Positions 49,829 through 58,880 of a stretch of DNA of 64,000 nt are shown one piece after another (position 1 is the stretch's first letter; each line of letters begins with the position of its first letter). The notes under the pieces were generated by a model, which saw only the letters and a program-made list of their open reading frames with translations, was not told the DNA's origin and made no database searches. Both the position numbers and the translations under genes were made by a program. Source of the DNA: Gemmatimonadota bacterium (lineage in GTDB: Bacteria; Gemmatimonadota; Gemmatimonadetes; Longimicrobiales; Gaopeijiaceae); the NCBI GenBank assembly GCA_041390105.1, contig JAWKQO010000001.1, positions 1,986,001 through 2,050,000 of the forward strand, given 5' to 3'.

Positions 49829-52471
49829 TCAGGAGCCGAGCCAGTAGTTCGCCTTGATGAGGAAGACGTGCTGACCCGGGTCACGCCAGGTGTGACTCAG
49901 GTCCCCCCAAGGCTCCAGCTCGGCATCGGTGACCCGGTCCGAGCGATTCTGGCTCCACACGAAGAAGAGCGTGGAGCCCGGCCGGTACTCCCAGCGCAGG
50001 ACCAGGTTGCCGCGGAGCGAGCGCAGCCGGAAGTCCGGATCCGCGAAGGAAACCGTCGCGGCGGGACCGGCTCCGTCGGCGTCGACCCGCACTCGGCCCG
50101 TGCCAGGGTCGCTGCTGACGGTCGAGGCTCCGTCCCCGTAGCGTAGGAAGTCGTAGCTCGAGGGCCGGGCCAAGGCGCGGAAATCGGTGTAGGCGCCACT
50201 GGCGACGAACGGCTGGGCGTAGAGCTGCAAGGTCAGGTCGGGTGTGAGCGCCAGGTCCAGCCGCAGCGTCACGTCCACGCTCTCGCGCGCCAGGTTGGCA
50301 AAGACGTAGCGCGAGCCGAAGGTCGTCGCCGCGGCGGAGTCCACGCCCTGCGCGACGTAGAACGCATCGTCCTCGCTGCGGCGATAGGCCGCGGTGGCGC
50401 TCCAGTTCCACCAGCCCTGTCCGCGGCCGGCCAGGCTGGGCGTGATCGCCATGGACCACGAGCCCTCGGCCCCTGACGTCAGATTGACGCGAGCGCTTCC
50501 AGACAGCGGTTTGCGATCGTCGGTGTGCATGCCTGCGCCCAGTCCCCAAAGGCGGGGCCGCACGACGCGCGGACCACCCCGCGTCGCGCGCGTGTCGAAA
50601 GCCTCCAGCTCATGACGCAGGTTGACGTCGAAGCTGCGGAACGCGTGGGTCTGCCCCACCAGATCGAAGCGCAGGTTGCTCGACGTGCGCGTTCCCCCGA
50701 AGTCCCATTGCGACACGCCGAGCAGGCCCATGCTGAAGGAACGAAACCAGGCCGTGGGCTGCACCCAGCGGCGCCGGCCGCTCACCAGGGCCACGTGCCG
50801 GTCCGCCTGCGTCTGGAAGCCGGCGTCGTTGAGCTCGAATCCCGGGGAGAGCGACTGGCCGTTGAGCCCGAACAGCCAGGCCCCCGCCAGCTTCTGCAGC
50901 TCCACCTCGGCGCCGAACCCGGAGAGCGCGGTCGCCGTCGGGTCCAGTGTCACATAGGCCTGATCGGGGCGCTGGTAGTAGCGCGCGGAGGCACGCTGGG
51001 CGCGCGTGATGGCTGCCGTGCTCCCGAGGACGCGGCTCCCCCCGACCCACCCTCGCACCACGTAGGCGCGGCGCGCCCAGCGATGCGCGAAATCGACGCC
51101 ACCGGTGAAGGCGCGGTCCCGCAACACCTCGAACGCGGGGTCGCCCCTCTCCCGGAAGACGCTGGTGGCGATGACCCCGACCTCGCTGGCGCTCTCGTTG
51201 AAGTCGCGTCGCAGGCGCAGCACGGAGTAGTTGGCGCGCGGCTCCACCGGTACCGTGACGACAGGCCCGTCGGGAGAGTCGGTGATGCGTGCGCGCTCGC
51301 GATCGGTGGTCGCGTTCAGGGCACCCACCGTCCAACCTCCAGCCGTGCGGCCCGACAGCTTGGCCGCACCCAGGATGGTGGAGGCGGCGGGTCGGTCCAC
51401 ATAGCGCCCGCTGGCCGGGAGCGACGGTGACTGCCCCACCCTTCGTGAGTAGAAGAACTTCATGGAGCTCAACCCACCGAACTCGAACCCCCCCGCGCCC
51501 TCGACGAAGAAGGGGCGGCGCTCCTCGAAGAACGTCTCGAAGGCGCTGAGGTTGACCACCGCCGGGTCGGCCTCCACTTGACCGAAATCCGGATTGACGG
51601 TCGCATCCAGCGTAAGCGCTGGGGTGAGCCCGTACTTGAGGTCCACACCGACCGACGTTCCGAATACGCTTCCGTCATCGAAGGGGCTGTCCGGATCGGC
51701 ACGCTGATCGAAGGACCCCCGCCCCACCGTGTAGGGGAGGATCTCCAGTCGGTTGGGAGCCTCCAGGCGTTCGAGACCCACCAGATGCCCGAACTTGGAG
51801 ACGAAGCCCGCCTCACTGGCGGGTGCCCAGGACCAGTCGGCCGCCTCGCCCGCCGCGACGATGTCCCTGCGGAACTGGATGCCCCAGACCGGCCGCTCGG
51901 CCTCCTCGGAGAAGCGCAGCTGCGTGAAGGGGATGCGGATCTCCGCCACCCAGCCCTTCTCATCGACCCGCGTCTCAGCCTCCCATACCGGGTCCCAGGA
52001 GGGATCGAGGCCGTCCCGGCTGTCGTCCGGGACGAGGAGGTCGTTGCGCCCGCCGGCCGGCGTGACGCCGAACACGTAGGCCGTGCGATGGTCGTGGTGC
52101 GAATCGACCATCACCAGGAACTGGTCGTTGAACAGGGAGAAGGAGTCGCGGCGGCCGCGGAGCCGCGAGACCGTACCCGGGTCGCGGGCGTTCAGACGCG
52201 CACCGACATAGAGCGCGTCCCGCGTGTAGACGACACGCACCTCGGTGTGCTCGCTGGCTGGCCCTCCATCGCTGGGCAGATCCCGCCTGAAGTCCGTGAC
52301 AGGAATCGCCTGGCGCCACACGGCCTCGTCCAGGCGGCCGTCCAAGCGCGGAGCCTCGCTGGCGAACGTAGCCTGGACCACGGGCGCCGGGCGCCCGCTC
52401 GCGTGCGCGAGGCCGGAATCGGCGGGAAGCTGGACCTGCAGCAGGAGGAGCGCGGTCCCGAGCAGGGTCAT
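49829..52471 (-). CDS. CBM9-like / DUF5916 outer membrane protein
   Basis: 880 residues. Short signal peptide; residues ~35-240 are a carbohydrate-binding-family-9-like domain (L-D-G-R-L-D-E-A-V-W, V-Y-T-R-D-A-L-Y-V-G, F-G-V-T-P-A-G-G, W-V-A-E-I-R-I-P-F-T-Q-L-R-F), and the remainder is the DUF5916 beta-barrel (Y-F-L-type strands, F-F-E-E-R-R-P-F-F-V-E-G). It should sit in the outer membrane and bind or pass a polysaccharide or peptide; the role of DUF5916 is unknown. It ends in W-L-G-S rather than a terminal aromatic residue. ATG overlaps the AlkD stop by 4 bp. Confidence 0.9.
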   Translation of the reverse strand: MTLLGTALLLLQVQLPADSGLAHASGRPAPVVQATFASEAPRLDGRLDEAVWRQAIPVTDFRRDLPSDGGPASEHTEVRVVYTRDALYVGARLNARDPGTVSRLRGRRDSFSLFNDQFLVMVDSHHDHRTAYVFGVTPAGGRNDLLVPDDSRDGLDPSWDPVWEAETRVDEKGWVAEIRIPFTQLRFSEEAERPVWGIQFRRDIVAAGEAADWSWAPASEAGFVSKFGHLVGLERLEAPNRLEILPYTVGRGSFDQRADPDSPFDDGSVFGTSVGVDLKYGLTPALTLDATVNPDFGQVEADPAVVNLSAFETFFEERRPFFVEGAGGFEFGGLSSMKFFYSRRVGQSPSLPASGRYVDRPAASTILGAAKLSGRTAGGWTVGALNATTDRERARITDSPDGPVVTVPVEPRANYSVLRLRRDFNESASEVGVIATSVFRERGDPAFEVLRDRAFTGGVDFAHRWARRAYVVRGWVGGSRVLGSTAAITRAQRASARYYQRPDQAYVTLDPTATALSGFGAEVELQKLAGAWLFGLNGQSLSPGFELNDAGFQTQADRHVALVSGRRRWVQPTAWFRSFSMGLLGVSQWDFGGTRTSSNLRFDLVGQTHAFRSFDVNLRHELEAFDTRATRGGPRVVRPRLWGLGAGMHTDDRKPLSGSARVNLTSGAEGSWSMAITPSLAGRGQGWWNWSATAAYRRSEDDAFYVAQGVDSAAATTFGSRYVFANLARESVDVTLRLDLALTPDLTLQLYAQPFVASGAYTDFRALARPSSYDFLRYGDGASTVSSDPGTGRVRVDADGAGPAATVSFADPDFRLRSLRGNLVLRWEYRPGSTLFFVWSQNRSDRVTDAELEPWGDLSHTWRDPGQHVFLIKANYWLGS

Positions 52472-53223
52472 GCGGGCTCCCCGTCGGGCGCCCCGCTCCG
52501 GTGGGCGGCCAACAGCCGCTCACGCGTGCGCTCATCCATTCGTCGCGTCGCCTCGCGCAGCGTGAGCCCGGACATGCGGGCAGCGCGCGGCTCGACCCAC
52601 CGGGTCACCAGGGCGGGACGCTTCTTGGACGTCTCCCGCAGCACCCACCCGATGGCCTTGCGAATGAAGAACTCCTTTTCGTCGAGCATGCGGTCGGCAT
52701 AGTCCCCAAAGCGCTCGAAATCACCCTCGCCGCGTCGCAGAGGTCCCAGGAACGCCAACAAGGCGGCGCGCCGCACCCAGAAGTCGGGATCCCGCGCCCA
52801 GGCGTCGAGCCGCTTTGCCACAGCGGGCACCCGCTCGCGCAACCCACCCACCACGTCTGCCGCCAGCGGATCGACGAGCGCCCAGGTCCCCGCCTCCCGG
52901 ACCAGCCGCCGCAACCACTCCAGATCGGCGAGCCCCAGAGCGTCCGCGCGGGCCCGCAGGACCTCCACGGCGGCCATGCGCATCTCGTGCACGCCCGAGC
53001 CCCACAGCTGCTCCACCAGCGGGCGCGGGTCCGGGAGGTCGGGGCCGATCTCTTTGAGAACCTGACGGGTCAGGCGCCGGATCACCGGCACCCGCACCCC
53101 CCAGTGCCGGAGCGAGCTCTTCAGGTAGGCGCGCTCGTGCCGGGCTCGGTCGGCCGTACCCTCGGCCCTCAGCAGCGCACCGAGGTGCCGGGCCGCGCGC
53201 TGGTGGGGTTCGGAGGGACTCAT
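52468..53223 (-). CDS. DNA alkylation repair protein, AlkD-like
   Basis: 251 residues of HEAT-like repeats, the size of AlkD/AlkC glycosylases that excise alkylated bases (3mA, 7mG). Conserved pattern: A-Y-L-K-S-S-L-R-H-W-G-V, W-A-L-V-D-P-L-A with the catalytic Asp region, D-P-D-F-W-V-R-R-A-A-L-L and F-F-I-R-K-A-I-G-W-V-L-R-E. Coupling to a DUF5916 gene (4-bp overlap) is odd functionally. Divergent from the Trm112-like gene. Confidence 0.9.
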   Translation of the reverse strand: MSPSEPHQRAARHLGALLRAEGTADRARHERAYLKSSLRHWGVRVPVIRRLTRQVLKEIGPDLPDPRPLVEQLWGSGVHEMRMAAVEVLRARADALGLADLEWLRRLVREAGTWALVDPLAADVVGGLRERVPAVAKRLDAWARDPDFWVRRAALLAFLGPLRRGEGDFERFGDYADRMLDEKEFFIRKAIGWVLRETSKKRPALVTRWVEPRAARMSGLTLREATRRMDERTRERLLAAHRSGAPDGEPA

Positions 53224-53423
53224 GATGCGAAAGGGACCACCGCTCCGGGAGGCCGCGCCAGACCCTCCCCAACGGTCCCTCCCGCCTCGGTGTTGCGCTT
53301 GGACCCCGACCTCCCGAGAATGCCCCCGTTTGGGTACCTTGTGGGGCTTCAGTTCGGGGAGGCCGGGTCGGACGATCGGTCCGGTCGGAGCCCCCCGGCC
53401 CAGCGGGAGAGCACGCCTTCCGA

Positions 53424-53690
53424 ATGATCGATCCGGAGCTTCTGGAGATCCTGGTCTGCCCGGAATCCAAGCAGTCCCTGCACGTGGCCGAGCCGGCCCT
53501 GCTGGACCGCCTGAATCGGGCCATCTCCTCCGGGACGGTCACCAACCGCGCAGGCGAGACGGTCGCTGTGGCTCTAGAGGCCGGACTCGTCCGTGAGGAC
53601 GGGTCCCTGCTGTATCCAGTGCGGGAAGAGATCCCGATCATGCTCATCGACGAGGCGATTCCGCTGGAGCGGCTCGCCTCGGGCGCCTGA
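53424..53690 (+). CDS. Trm112/UPF0434 family small protein, cysteine-poor
   Basis: 88 residues. L-L-E-I-L-V-C-P-E-S-K-Q-S-L and Y-P-V-R-E-E-I-P-I-M-L-I-D-E-A-I match the Trm112/YcaR family, activators or partners of methyltransferases. Only one cysteine remains; the CPxC and the later cysteine that bind zinc in YcaR are lost (CPES). An insert (A-V-A-L-E-A-G-L-V) lengthens it beyond the usual ~60 residues. It lies 22 bp before the cytochrome operon on the same strand. Confidence 0.85.
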   Translation: MIDPELLEILVCPESKQSLHVAEPALLDRLNRAISSGTVTNRAGETVAVALEAGLVREDGSLLYPVREEIPIMLIDEAIPLERLASGA

Positions 53691-53712
53691 TCAACCAGCC
53701 AAGCCTAGGACG

Positions 53713-54348
53713 ATGCATCCAACTCGGACGCTGAAGCTCGGGGTGGGCCTGATGGCTCTCCTGGGCACCGTGGCCTGCGGGGCCGCACCCTCCCAGGGAA
53801 TCGCCCGCGGGGAAGCCCTCTACGACACCTGTGCTCCCTGCCATGGCGCGAACGGAGCGGGCAACCAGGTTCTGGGCGCACCGGCCATCGCGGGCCTGCC
53901 CCAGTGGTACATCGAAGCCCAGCTCAACGGCTTCCGCCAGAACTGGCGGGGTGCCCACCCCATGGACACCGTGGGCCTGCGCATGAAGTCCATGGTGCAG
54001 GCGCTCGACCTCGAAGGAGATCTCGAGTCGGTGGCCGAATACGTGGCCAGCATGCCGCAGGTCGCGGCGGCCGCCACCCTTCACGGGGACGTGGAGGCGG
54101 GCCGTCAGTCGTTCCAGACCTGCGTGGCCTGCCATGGTCCCGACGGCAAGGGCATCGAGGTCGTGCGGGCACCGCCGCTGGTGGGGCAGCACGATTGGTA
54201 CCTCCTGGCCCAGTTCCAGAAGTTCCGGAAGGGGTGGCGGGGCGCCAATCCGAACGACGGCTTCGGGCAGACCATGCGCCCGAACTCCGCGCTGCTCGAC
54301 GACCAGCAGGTCACGAACGTGATCGCCTACATCCAGACGCTGCAGTAG
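53713..54348 (+). CDS. Diheme cytochrome c lipoprotein
   Basis: 211 residues with two class I cytochrome c domains: heme sites C-A-P-C-H and C-V-A-C-H, each followed by a V-x-A-P-x-L/I-x-G/V turn and a late methionine region. Signal with lipobox G-T-V-A-C (Cys22). Each domain repeats the pattern G-Q-x-x-W-Y-x-x-x-Q-x-x-x-F-R. It probably delivers electrons to CuA of the oxidase encoded next. First gene of the cox operon; followed by a small membrane protein 11 bp later. Confidence 0.92.
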   Translation: MHPTRTLKLGVGLMALLGTVACGAAPSQGIARGEALYDTCAPCHGANGAGNQVLGAPAIAGLPQWYIEAQLNGFRQNWRGAHPMDTVGLRMKSMVQALDLEGDLESVAEYVASMPQVAAAATLHGDVEAGRQSFQTCVACHGPDGKGIEVVRAPPLVGQHDWYLLAQFQKFRKGWRGANPNDGFGQTMRPNSALLDDQQVTNVIAYIQTLQ

Positions 54349-54359
54349 GGGGAACCAGC

Positions 54360-54539
54360 ATGGCGAGCGAAGTCACTCCCACGGGCCGCATCTCGGTCGA
54401 GCAGGTGTCGATCAAGGACTCCTACCTGGACATCCCGGACGAATCCAACCCGGCGATCCTCGACGCGCGCAAGACGTTCCTGGCCACGGTGATCGGCGCG
54501 GTGCTCTTCATCGGCGCCGTGCTTCTCTTCATCCTCTGA
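54360..54539 (+). CDS. Small single-helix membrane protein of the cox operon
   Basis: 59 residues: a polar N-terminus (ISVEQVSIKDSYLDIPDESN) and one C-terminal transmembrane helix (FLATVIGAVLFIGAVLLFIL). It lies between the diheme cytochrome and coxB with gaps of 11 and 20 bp; GGGGGAA precedes the ATG. Likely an oxidase accessory subunit or assembly factor; no family recognised. Confidence 0.75.
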   Translation: MASEVTPTGRISVEQVSIKDSYLDIPDESNPAILDARKTFLATVIGAVLFIGAVLLFIL

Positions 54540-54559
54540 CCCGACGGAATCCGTAGGCG

Positions 54560-55237
54560 ATGCCCCAGAACATGGTTGCCCAGATCTCCGACTACGCGGG
54601 ATCGATCGACAACGTCATCCTGATCATCCTCCTCTTGACCGGCTTCTGGTTCCTGGTCGCCGAGGGGATGTTCTTCTGGCTGATCTTCAAGTTCAAAGCC
54701 AAGGACGGGGTCAAGAGCCAGTACATCACGGGGAAGGAGAAACACCTCAAGCGCTGGATCACGATCCCACACGGACTGGTGCTGCTGTGCGACGTCGTGA
54801 TCGTGGTGGCAGCGGTGCGGGTCTGGTACAACGTCAAGCAGAACCTCCCCGAGGCCGATGCCACCGTCCGGGTGATCGGACAACAGTGGGCCTGGGTCTT
54901 CCAACATCCCGGCGCCGACAACGAGCTCGACACGCCCGATGACATCTGGACCACGGACGAGCTCCACATCCAGAACGGGCTGACCTACCACTACCAGCTC
55001 CAGTCCCGCGACGTGCTGCACGACTTCTCGGTTCCGGTCTTCCGCCTCAAGCAGGATGCCGTGCCGGGCCGCACCATCACGGGGTGGTTCCGGACCACCG
55101 AGACGGGAACCCACGACATCCAGTGCGCCGAGATCTGCGGAATCGGCCACGGCGTGATGGGTGGACGGATCTTCATCGAAGACGCGACCCAGCATGCCGC
55201 CTGGGTCGCTGCGAACACACCCGTGAACTCGCAGTAG
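54560..55237 (+). CDS. coxB: Cytochrome c oxidase subunit II (CuA)
   Basis: 225 residues; two membrane helices (17-44 and 70-90) then the periplasmic cupredoxin domain. The CuA ligands are all present: His154 (V-L-H-D-F-S-V-P), Cys189, Glu191, Cys193, His197 and Met200 (C-A-E-I-C-G-I-G-H-G-V-M). The aromatic electron-entry patch is Q-Q-W-A-W-V-F-Q-H-P. No fused cytochrome c domain, which fits the separate diheme cytochrome upstream. Copper probably comes from an SCO/PCuAC protein such as the fusion at 32922. Confidence 0.95.
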   Translation: MPQNMVAQISDYAGSIDNVILIILLLTGFWFLVAEGMFFWLIFKFKAKDGVKSQYITGKEKHLKRWITIPHGLVLLCDVVIVVAAVRVWYNVKQNLPEADATVRVIGQQWAWVFQHPGADNELDTPDDIWTTDELHIQNGLTYHYQLQSRDVLHDFSVPVFRLKQDAVPGRTITGWFRTTETGTHDIQCAEICGIGHGVMGGRIFIEDATQHAAWVAANTPVNSQ

Positions 55238-55254
55238 CGGAGGAAAGCGAGAGT

Positions 55255-56967
55255 ATGGCTCAGGTCGCCGCCACCGACGTCCACGGTCACGACGCGCACG
55301 CGCACGAGCACCACGGACCGCAGGGCATTCTCAAGTACATCTGGTCCACCGACCACAAGATCATCGCCATGCAGTACCTCTTCACGGGGATGGCGATGGG
55401 CGTGATCGGCGGGCTGATGGCCTACGTCTTCCGCATGCAGCTCGCCTTCCCCGGCCTTCCCGTGCCGGGCTTCGGCGTGGTGTCTCCCGGGGAATACAAT
55501 GCCCTGGTCACCAACCACGGCTCGATCATGATCTTCTGGGTGGCGATGCCGGTGTTGATCGCCGCCTTCGGGAACTTCCTGATTCCGTTGATGATCGGCG
55601 CGGACGACATGGTGTTCCCGCGCATCAACCGCCTCTCCTATCAGGTCTTCCTGGTCAGCGCCCTCCTCCTGCTGGCCTCGTTGTTCGTCGAGGGCGGTGG
55701 GTTCGGAGGGGCCTGGACCTCGTATCCCCCGCTCTCGGCCAACGCGGAGTACAGCTTGACCAAGCTGGGGTCGAGCCTGTGGCTCACCGCGGTGGCTCTG
55801 GAGTTCGTGGCCTTCCTGCTGGGCGGCATCAACTTCATCACCACGCTGATGAACTCCCGTGCCCCGGGCATGAAGGCCTATGACATCCCCATGGTCGTGT
55901 GGATGATCGTGATCGCCAGCATCCTGTTCATGCTGTCGGTCGGACCCCTGATCGCCGGCGCAGTGATGCTGCTGTTCGATCAGACCATCGGCACCGGCTT
56001 CTACGATCCGGCCCGGGGCGGCGACCCGATCCTGTGGCAGCACCTCTTCTGGTTCTTCGGGCATCCCGAGGTCTACGTGGTGCTGCTGCCCGCCATCGGC
56101 ATCGTCATCGACATCGTGGCCACCTTCGCCCGCAAGAAGCTGTTCGGCTACAAGATCATGCTGTACACGGCGGTCGCCACCGGCGTGCTGAGCTTCTTCG
56201 TCTGGGCTCACCACCAGTTCATCGCCGGCATCGATCCCCGCATGGCCAACATCTTCACGGTCACCACGCTGCTGATCTCGGTGCCCATCGCCGAGTTGCT
56301 ATTCGTGATGATCGCGACCCTGTACGGCGGATCCATCACGCTGAATACCCCGATGCTGTGGGCCCTGGCTTTCATCGCCGAGTTCCTGATCGGCGGCGTG
56401 ACCGGGATCTTCCTGGGGGCGAGCGGCTCGGACATCTACCTGCACGACACCTACTTCGTGCTGGCCCACTTCCACTACACGTTCTTCCCGATCGCCATCA
56501 TCGGCACCTTCGCGGCGCTCAGCTATTGGTTCCCGAAGATGTTCGGCCGCATGATGAACGACACCCTGGGCAAGATCCACTTCTGGGGCACCATCATCCC
56601 CTTCAACTTCATCTTCATCCCGCTGTTCGTGCTGGGCTTGGGCGGTCAGCACCGGCGCATCTACAACTTCCAGAACTTCCCCGAGCTGGCGGCCATGCAG
56701 CCGCTGCGGATCACGGCCACCGTGGCTTTGATCGTGATGTTGCTCTTCCAGCTGGTGTTCTTCTACAACCTCTTCCACAGCATTCGGAAGGGTCCGAAGG
56801 CGCCCAAGAACCCCTGGAAGTCCAACACGTTGGAGTGGACGGCCGAGTCACCGCCGCCGCACGGCAACTGGCCGCCGGATCAGATGCCGCGCGTGTACCG
56901 GGGCCCCTACGAGTACGGGCACCCGGACCGTTCCGAGGACTACTGGCCGCAGAACCTTCCTGCCTGA
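55255..56967 (+). CDS. coxA: Cytochrome c oxidase subunit I (aa3-type) with altered K-channel
   Basis: 570 residues, 12 helices. Heme a ligands His88 (T-N-H-G-S) and His407; heme a3 His405 (H-F-H-Y); CuB ligands His270 and His319/His320; cross-linked Tyr274 in G-H-P-E-V-Y. D-channel residues Asp118, Asn107 and Asn125 and Glu272 are present. The K-channel segment V-P-T-G-I-K-V-F of typical A1 oxidases reads V-P-I-A-E347-L348-L-F, so lysine is Leu and Glu takes the preceding position; also H-H-Q-F replaces H-H-M-F. GGAGGAAAG lies upstream. Catalytic core of the operon; pumps protons while reducing O2. Confidence 0.95.
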   Translation: MAQVAATDVHGHDAHAHEHHGPQGILKYIWSTDHKIIAMQYLFTGMAMGVIGGLMAYVFRMQLAFPGLPVPGFGVVSPGEYNALVTNHGSIMIFWVAMPVLIAAFGNFLIPLMIGADDMVFPRINRLSYQVFLVSALLLLASLFVEGGGFGGAWTSYPPLSANAEYSLTKLGSSLWLTAVALEFVAFLLGGINFITTLMNSRAPGMKAYDIPMVVWMIVIASILFMLSVGPLIAGAVMLLFDQTIGTGFYDPARGGDPILWQHLFWFFGHPEVYVVLLPAIGIVIDIVATFARKKLFGYKIMLYTAVATGVLSFFVWAHHQFIAGIDPRMANIFTVTTLLISVPIAELLFVMIATLYGGSITLNTPMLWALAFIAEFLIGGVTGIFLGASGSDIYLHDTYFVLAHFHYTFFPIAIIGTFAALSYWFPKMFGRMMNDTLGKIHFWGTIIPFNFIFIPLFVLGLGGQHRRIYNFQNFPELAAMQPLRITATVALIVMLLFQLVFFYNLFHSIRKGPKAPKNPWKSNTLEWTAESPPPHGNWPPDQMPRVYRGPYEYGHPDRSEDYWPQNLPA

Positions 56968-56979
56968 GGTCGACGTAAC

Positions 56980-57549
56980 GTGAAGCCTATCGCCACCACT
57001 CGATACGCAACGGGAATCCCCACAGGCCGCCTGGCCATCTGGTGGGTCCTCGCCTCCGAGGTCGTGATCTTCGGCGGCCTGCTGGCCTCCTACCTGATGT
57101 TCCGCATCGGACACCCGGAGTGGGCCAACGCCGCCGCCGTGACCAACACGTGGATCGGCGCGTTCAACACGTTCGTGCTGCTGACCTCCAGCTTCACGGC
57201 GGTGCTGGCCCACCAGGCCGCGGAGAAGGGCGAGGGGCCCAAGGCGGCGCGCTTCTTGATGTTCACCATTCTGGGGGCTCTCACCTTCATCGGGGTGAAG
57301 AGCTTCGAGTGGTATACCGAGATCAGCCACGGCTACACCATCACGGCCAACGGTTTCTGGAGCTTCTACTACACGGCCGCGGGGCTGCACGCGCTGCACG
57401 TGATCGCGGGCGCTGTGGTCATGGCCTTCGTGGCTCGGGACGCGGCCAGGAATCGCGAGCTGCAACGCGTGGAGCTGATCGGGATCTATTGGCACTTCGT
57501 CGATGTGGTCTGGATCTTCCTCTTCCCTCTCCTGTACATCGCGAAGTAG
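56980..57549 (+). CDS. coxC: Cytochrome c oxidase subunit III (first copy)
   Basis: 189 residues, five membrane helices (short type III without the two N-terminal helices). L-A-S-E-V-V-I-F-G-G-L-L-A-S-Y, a central G-V-K-S-F-E-W-Y-T-E and the C-terminal Y-W-H-F-V-D-V-V-W-I-F-L-F-P are the family marks. Starts with GTG 13 bp after coxA. Stabilises subunit I and may bind O2-delivering lipids. A second subunit III lies at 57998. Confidence 0.93.
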   Translation: MKPIATTRYATGIPTGRLAIWWVLASEVVIFGGLLASYLMFRIGHPEWANAAAVTNTWIGAFNTFVLLTSSFTAVLAHQAAEKGEGPKAARFLMFTILGALTFIGVKSFEWYTEISHGYTITANGFWSFYYTAAGLHALHVIAGAVVMAFVARDAARNRELQRVELIGIYWHFVDVVWIFLFPLLYIAK

Positions 57550-57556
57550 GGGTGAC

Positions 57557-57928
57557 ATGAGCGAGCACGCCGAGCACCACATCAACTACACCCGCATCTA
57601 CTTCACGCTGCTGATCCTCCTGGTGGTCAGCGTGGCGGGCCCCTTCCTGGGGATCTTCTGGGTCACCTTGATCACGGCCTTCGGCATCGCCTTGGTCAAA
57701 GCGAACCTGGTGATCCAGAACTTCATGCACCTCCGTACGGAGCGGCGCATCATGAAGTGGGTGCTGGCCGCGTCCCTGATGCTGATGTTCCTGATGTTCT
57801 TTGCGGTGGCGCCGGACGTGATGCGCCACACCGGCACCAACTGGGAGAACGAGGCCGCCCAGGCCGCCACCGAGCGGGGCATCCCGCTCGAGGGCGAGCA
57901 TGGCGCAGCGGCGGGCGAACAGCACTAG
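57557..57928 (+). CDS. Prokaryotic cytochrome c oxidase subunit IV
   Basis: 123 residues, three membrane helices. N-T-R-I-Y-F-T-L-L-I-L-L, T-A-F-G-I-A-L-V-K-A-N-L-V-I-Q-N-F-M-H-L and a third helix before A-P-D-V are typical of the CoxD/caa3-IV family. Starts 8 bp after coxC. The polar tail (residues 93-123) is longer than usual and negatively charged. Confidence 0.9.
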   Translation: MSEHAEHHINYTRIYFTLLILLVVSVAGPFLGIFWVTLITAFGIALVKANLVIQNFMHLRTERRIMKWVLAASLMLMFLMFFAVAPDVMRHTGTNWENEAAQAATERGIPLEGEHGAAAGEQH

Positions 57929-57997
57929 TCGCCCCCGGGCGGCTGACCGAACGGAGGGCGCCCCCGTCACGCGGCGCCCGGAGGCATTGAGATCCGG

Positions 57998-58591
57998 ATG
58001 AGCAACGCCACTCTCACGATGGAGCGCCCGGAGGCGCAGCAGCGGCCCAAGCTGGTGCCCGACTCCGTCATGGGCATGCTGCTCTTCGTGTTCACGGAGA
58101 TCATGATGTTCTCCGGGTTGATCTCCGCCCACGTGATCGTGAAGTCACGCGCGGTCGGACAGCTCTGGCCTCCGCTGGGTCAGCCTCGCCTTCCCTTCGA
58201 GGAAACCGCCATCAACACGGCCGCGCTCCTCGTTTCGGGCCTGGTGTTGGGATTCGCGCATTTCGCCTACAAGAAGCAGCCGCGGCAGGCGCTGGTGCCT
58301 CTCGCCATCTCGGCGTTGCTCGGCCTCTTCTTCGTGGGCTTCCAGGGCGCGGAGTGGGTGGGGCTCATCCGGGAGGGCCTGACCATGACCGCCCACCCCT
58401 ATGGCGCGTTCTTCTACCTCATCGTGGGAGCGCACGCCCTGCATGCCGTGGCCGCCATCCTCTGCCTGGTCTGGGCGTTCTCCCGGCTGCGGCGGGGACG
58501 CCTTCGCATGGACCACTTCGCTACGGTCCAGATCTTCTGGTACTTCGTGGTGGTTTTGTGGCCGTTCCTGTACTTTCAGGTCTATCTATGA
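57998..58591 (+). CDS. Cytochrome c oxidase subunit III-like protein (second copy)
   Basis: 197 residues, five membrane helices; F-T-E-I-M-M-F-S-G-L-I-S-A-H, Q-G-A-E-W-V-G-L-I-R-E-G and I-F-W-Y-F-V-V-V-L-W-P-F-L-Y-F are type-III signatures. Divergent from the copy at 56980. Two type-III subunits in one operon suggest either a heteromeric subunit III or a second oxidase form. Stop overlaps the next start by 4 bp. Confidence 0.9.
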   Translation: MSNATLTMERPEAQQRPKLVPDSVMGMLLFVFTEIMMFSGLISAHVIVKSRAVGQLWPPLGQPRLPFEETAINTAALLVSGLVLGFAHFAYKKQPRQALVPLAISALLGLFFVGFQGAEWVGLIREGLTMTAHPYGAFFYLIVGAHALHAVAAILCLVWAFSRLRRGRLRMDHFATVQIFWYFVVVLWPFLYFQVYL

Positions 58592-58839
58592 CACGCGCCC
58601 GCTGGATCCCCATCCTGATTCTCGCCCTGCTGGTCGTCCTTCCGGACGCCCTGCACGCGTGCCCCGTGTGCTTCGACGCCAACGACGAGAATCGCCGGGC
58701 GTTCTTCGTCACCGCCGCCTTCATGTCGGCCCTGCCCTTCGGGCTGATGGGCAGCATCGGCTGGTGGATCCGGAAGCGGGCACGGCAACTCGACGAGGAG
58801 ATGGGCCCCGTCGAGGACGACGGACGCCCCGAGGCCTGA
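58588..58839 (+). CDS. Small CPVCF membrane protein at end of cox operon
   Basis: 83 residues. A signal or membrane segment (ILILALLVVLPDALHA) leads to C-P-V-C-F-D-A-N-D-E-N-R-R-A-F, then a second helix. The C-P-V-C motif and its place at the end of oxidase operons recur in several phyla, suggesting a metal or redox role in assembly, but the function is not known to me. Overlaps the preceding gene (ATGA). Confidence 0.8.
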   Translation: MTRARWIPILILALLVVLPDALHACPVCFDANDENRRAFFVTAAFMSALPFGLMGSIGWWIRKRARQLDEEMGPVEDDGRPEA

Positions 58840-58880
58840 CCTCTTCCCTCCCCCGGCTCCGCGCCTGACGCTGCGCGCGG

